Both the position numbers and the translations under genes were made by a program. A stretch of 64,000 bases of DNA from Streptomyces sp. A 4/2 (GTDB taxonomy: Bacteria > Actinomycetota > Actinomycetes > Streptomycetales > Streptomycetaceae), in NCBI RefSeq assembly GCF_940670765.1, contig NZ_CALNVW010000023.1:62001-126000 (forward strand), given 5' to 3'. Of this stretch, positions 62,101 through 64,000 are shown piece after piece. The notes under the pieces were generated by a model. The model ran no database searches. It was not told where the DNA came from and worked only from the letters and a program-made list of their open reading frames with translations. Numbering within the stretch: position 1 is the stretch's first letter; each line of letters opens with the position of its first letter.

Positions 62101-64000
62101 TACCCGGTACCCCACCCGGCCGGGAACCCCGGATACATGGGCGTACGGACCGACCTGAGCATCGGTCCCGGCCCCAGCTACGAGAGCTACGACACTGCGC
62201 CCGTCCGCTGGGTGATGCGCAAGGAATTCACCGCGCCGGAGGACGGGGTCGCGGTCGTCACCTCGACCAACTTCCGTGGTGACGGCGGCGCCAGGGCGCG
62301 TATCAACGGCCAGGATGCCGGGATGTACGGGCAGTGGAACATGCCCGCGACCAGCGGCACCGCACAGATCCCGGTCAAGGCCGGGCCGAACGTCGTGGAG
62401 ATCGAAGTCCGCGACGGGGCAGCCCAGAACTGGATCCAGGGCCGCCTGGACATCGTCATGACCCGCACCGTCCAGTTCATGCGGCGCACGGTGGTGGACT
62501 GCGAGACCGGCGCCACGGTCAGCGTCGTCGACACCACCCTCGACGGCGACCCGTACACCGTCACCGGAGAGGTCGGGCAGTGCGAGACCCTGTCCGAGTG
62601 CTGCGAGCAGCCCCCGCCGGAGCAGCGGGTGGACGTCGAGACGGAGCTCCTGTGTATCCGCGACGAGGCCAGCGGCGACGTCCTCGGCCAGGTCGTGGTC
62701 GAGCGGGTCTATGACGACCAGACCGGCGACCGGATGGAGCAGCGCCTGACCGACCCGACCACGGGCGACCCGGTGGACCTGCCGGCCAGGGCCGTCCTGG
62801 CACGCTGCCCCCCGCAGCCCGAGTGCCGGAATTCCTCCACGCTCCTGCTGTGCGACATTCCGGCAGACGGCGAGCCCGACCCCACGGTCACGGACAGCGC
62901 GCCCGGCCCGTACTACCCGTATCCGACAGGGCTGCCCATGGCGGGTGCACAAGCGCTGTGGGACGGCGGCCCCCTCACCATCCCGCCGAGCACCGGACCA
63001 CAGCCCGGCACGACCGGCACCGTGCGCACCCTCGCCGCGACCGTCCAGGCCCCGCGCCCGGCGTGCGACACCGGGACCGCTCACGTCACCGTGTCAGTCG
63101 ACGCCGCACAGCTCGGCCCGGACACCGGATGCGCCATCACCGGCGCCGTGCGCCTCATCAACGGCACGAAGCCGGTCGCCACCGTCCTCCCGCCCAAGGA
63201 CGCCGCGGTCGGCTGGTCGGGCACCCTCACAGTGGAGGCGGACGTCCCGGCCGCCGACCTGGCCGCCGGGAACCTCGTCTTCTTCGTGGCGCTCGACACC
63301 TACGATGACTCGCCGCAGGCATGCCCCGGCAGCCCGCGCGAAACATCGTGGGAACTGTCCTCGTTCACCGCGGCCGTTGCCTACGAACAGAGCGACTGCG
63401 CCACGCAGATCCTCCGTACCGTCACGGTGGACTGCGAGACGGGCGCCGTCCTCACCGTCACGGACACCACCCTGGACGGCGAGCCGTACACGGTGACTGG
63501 CGAGGTCGGCCAGTGCACCCCGGCCGGGGGCGTGACTCCGCAGCCAGAACCATGCCCGGCCAACACCGTGATCGAGGCGTGCCGGTGCGATGACACCGAC
63601 GGCGACGGCGTAGCGGATACCGACTACGTCGAGCTCATGGCCATCGACTGCGCAGGCACTCTTACCTCGATCGGTACGTACACCCCGGACCTGTCCGCCC
63701 CGTACACCGCGGTTGCACCTGTGCCGTGCGAGACGGAGGGTGCGCCCCAGGCCACAGCGGTCCAGGCTCACCGCGTAGAGGTCGCGCCGGGCGGCTCCTG
63801 GTCGGCCGCGACGGTGCCGCTGCTCCAGGCCGTCACCATGACCGCGCACGGTGGCACGGGGACAGTCACCACCCAGGACTCGGCGTCCACGTTGTTCGAG
63901 GCGGAGTCGGTGTCCTGGTCGGTGGGCCGGGACACCGAGGCTGCGCTTGTCGGTCCGCTGACTGTGACGGCAGGGACCGGCACGGTGACGGTCGCGTACA
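59113..64000 (+). CDS. Giant Cys-rich repeat protein, probable surface/tail-fibre-type structural protein (continues beyond the window)
   Basis: Open from the ATG at 59113 to the right edge, more than 1,620 residues. A unit ending in DT-LDG-x-PYT-x-x-G-x-VG-x-C recurs: TLLDGTTAYTPVGRVGAC, TLLDGITPFEPLGEVGLC, TRLDGTSAYTPTGTVGVC, TEMDGTTPYTPV, TTLDGDPYTVTGEVGQC, TTLDGEPYTVTGEVGQC. Between repeats lie beta-sandwich-like domains of 150-250 residues. There is no signal peptide or membrane span, and cysteines are frequent. Position after the head genes suggests a head fibre or tail-associated adhesin that contacts the host; the precise role is inference. Confidence 0.7.
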   Translation, partial: MPVEPIPCAAPEPEPPTPPCCSPGIASTGLCLADGTPISVLAVSACGECGADAAAPEVTGWLNLLTGAFTAGSPPAGTEACAGQPAQFEVGQWCDLDADGEVIAPVLVEYEYDDNGQLTGVRTLTPGGDPYTAVGTLGICPGAIDDVEYLLLCDTGSDGSVTEFLRQLTPNGDGTSTTRDTLLDGTTAYTPVGRVGACAGSLVPCGTGTGGTPGVSGPITSGNEELSSVALSRPIKAATEHEVPGMGALISGGTWHMPATKCGVNTSGEDYGLGALRLPAVPRPICDAGTVRVTIRLNYAQEGPGSGQASTGALFLMYHLADGSAVQAGGHAFPQNTPAGSSGTREVVASIPADRLAAGEVYAVVSAETWQKSFNVSSQCKSWSFSDWSAAYEYNVTGCPELPPPPLAQLVKVCPTDSIPVMVEPGKDTEVAVLCDVAEDGTVTQFLRAYQVDSESGRVGVVADTLLDGITPFEPLGEVGLCEPEPCRNCETHTLCDVPLDTSAAPILVAASQAGARSGTLPNGVNWTSGAGTSSVPNWFPVALFPLPTGGPLPFTFSRSVSATWSAKVGRVNTSVGALVMPLGTELLSLSPDHLWNPATRTLSAGPAAGQVDTTAASTFSHPGPFTALSFATDGATGLAATQRTVGDLVVTPATAPMLRTVCRDCDGAVISITDTRLDGTSAYTPTGTVGVCHPPEVEPCASTVQILRLCDLNPTVEPGDDGRRCAVQFLRHLVHSCDGALAETRDTEMDGTTPYTPVQVVDCGSGGVPALSELLWPQTGIAEDPAGVARQDFIYTVTNPETGEVAKVKLHASSAAPGGCGTYDPANPAFNNPTVYTLTLDTAAQQMTTFRLDLLDFDTFEGVTNLSPIPSRVEGDVTWNGSTIKANQSNITAYVYFDSPPAQIVYRYGNTGGGSACTAVHFQGTTLVPDGCCGCSANGGGEKPCRDSSSTLLCDTAAQAAVTVFDPVNRPGADEWEIVSYTGYGPGFGPEAAIPYPVPHPAGNPGYMGVRTDLSIGPGPSYESYDTAPVRWVMRKEFTAPEDGVAVVTSTNFRGDGGARARINGQDAGMYGQWNMPATSGTAQIPVKAGPNVVEIEVRDGAAQNWIQGRLDIVMTRTVQFMRRTVVDCETGATVSVVDTTLDGDPYTVTGEVGQCETLSECCEQPPPEQRVDVETELLCIRDEASGDVLGQVVVERVYDDQTGDRMEQRLTDPTTGDPVDLPARAVLARCPPQPECRNSSTLLLCDIPADGEPDPTVTDSAPGPYYPYPTGLPMAGAQALWDGGPLTIPPSTGPQPGTTGTVRTLAATVQAPRPACDTGTAHVTVSVDAAQLGPDTGCAITGAVRLINGTKPVATVLPPKDAAVGWSGTLTVEADVPAADLAAGNLVFFVALDTYDDSPQACPGSPRETSWELSSFTAAVAYEQSDCATQILRTVTVDCETGAVLTVTDTTLDGEPYTVTGEVGQCTPAGGVTPQPEPCPANTVIEACRCDDTDGDGVADTDYVELMAIDCAGTLTSIGTYTPDLSAPYTAVAPVPCETEGAPQATAVQAHRVEVAPGGSWSAATVPLLQAVTMTAHGGTGTVTTQDSASTLFEAESVSWSVGRDTEAALVGPLTVTAGTGTVTVAY

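Noticed and set aside
2992..64000. A second attachment site inside the window
   Set aside because: I saw no repeat of the tRNA 3' half to the right of the integrase, and structural genes are still running at the right edge.
3096..64000. CRISPR array or rRNA genes
   Set aside because: The repeats seen are palindromic operators, iterons or coding duplications with irregular spacing; no rRNA-like sequence was noticed.

Overview
The window is about 2.5 kb of Streptomyces-type chromosome followed by more than 60 kb of an integrated element that does not end inside it. High GC, GTG starts next to purine-rich ribosome-binding sites, long chains of ATGA/GTGA gene overlaps, a WhiB-family protein and a tRNA-Leu(UAA) matching the bldA type all point to Streptomyces or a close relative. 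The chromosomal part (1-2991) holds a MacB/FtsX-type ABC exporter pair on the minus strand and the tRNA-Leu(UAA) gene. A tyrosine integrase starts about 100 bp beyond the tRNA, so the tRNA 3' end is the probable attachment site. The right attachment site is not in the window.

Left arm of the element (3.1-16.5 kb): integrase; a divergent repressor/cro-like switch with four TGCAYGCRTGCA-type operators; an excisionase-like HTH protein; a recombination module (YqaJ exonuclease, RecT annealase, RusA resolvase); WhiB and other small HTH or zinc proteins; and a winged-helix replication-initiator-like gene. That last gene carries an iteron-like array of inverted repeats and is preceded by four TTCGTRGCYACGAA operators.

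From 16.6 to 22.6 kb lies an operon of small membrane proteins, with a NERD-domain protein, that looks more like the spread (spd) genes of Streptomyces plasmids than like phage genes. From 22.6 to 41.3 kb is a long accessory region. It contains a PP2C phosphatase, a DUF3560-type protein fused in frame to a ParB-like protein, an adenine-type and a cytosine-C5 DNA methyltransferase, a stand-alone ComM N-terminal (ChlI/Lon-like) domain, and many unrecognised genes. Many are single-gene cassettes with their own promoter and hairpin terminator. Six share a composite control element, GGTACC, exactly 24 nt, then TAGTG-N6-CACTA. Three more copies of the TAGTG-N6-CACTA operator lie in the same 10 kb, two of them inside long palindromes. 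A second promoter family, AT-rich, precedes three other genes.

From 41.4 kb a PAPS-reductase-like gene is broken by an insertion carrying a reverse-strand gene. A divergent tRNA-Gly(UCC) candidate follows. Then comes the late region: a methylase/Mom-like fusion, a ParB-like nuclease, small and large terminase, portal, a 1272-residue MuF/2H-phosphoesterase/protease fusion, the major capsid protein, head proteins and a giant cysteine-rich repeat protein running off the right edge. A membrane-protein gene with different base composition sits between terminase and portal and looks like cargo. Overall this is a tailed-phage prophage that also carries plasmid-like replication, spread and ParB-type functions.
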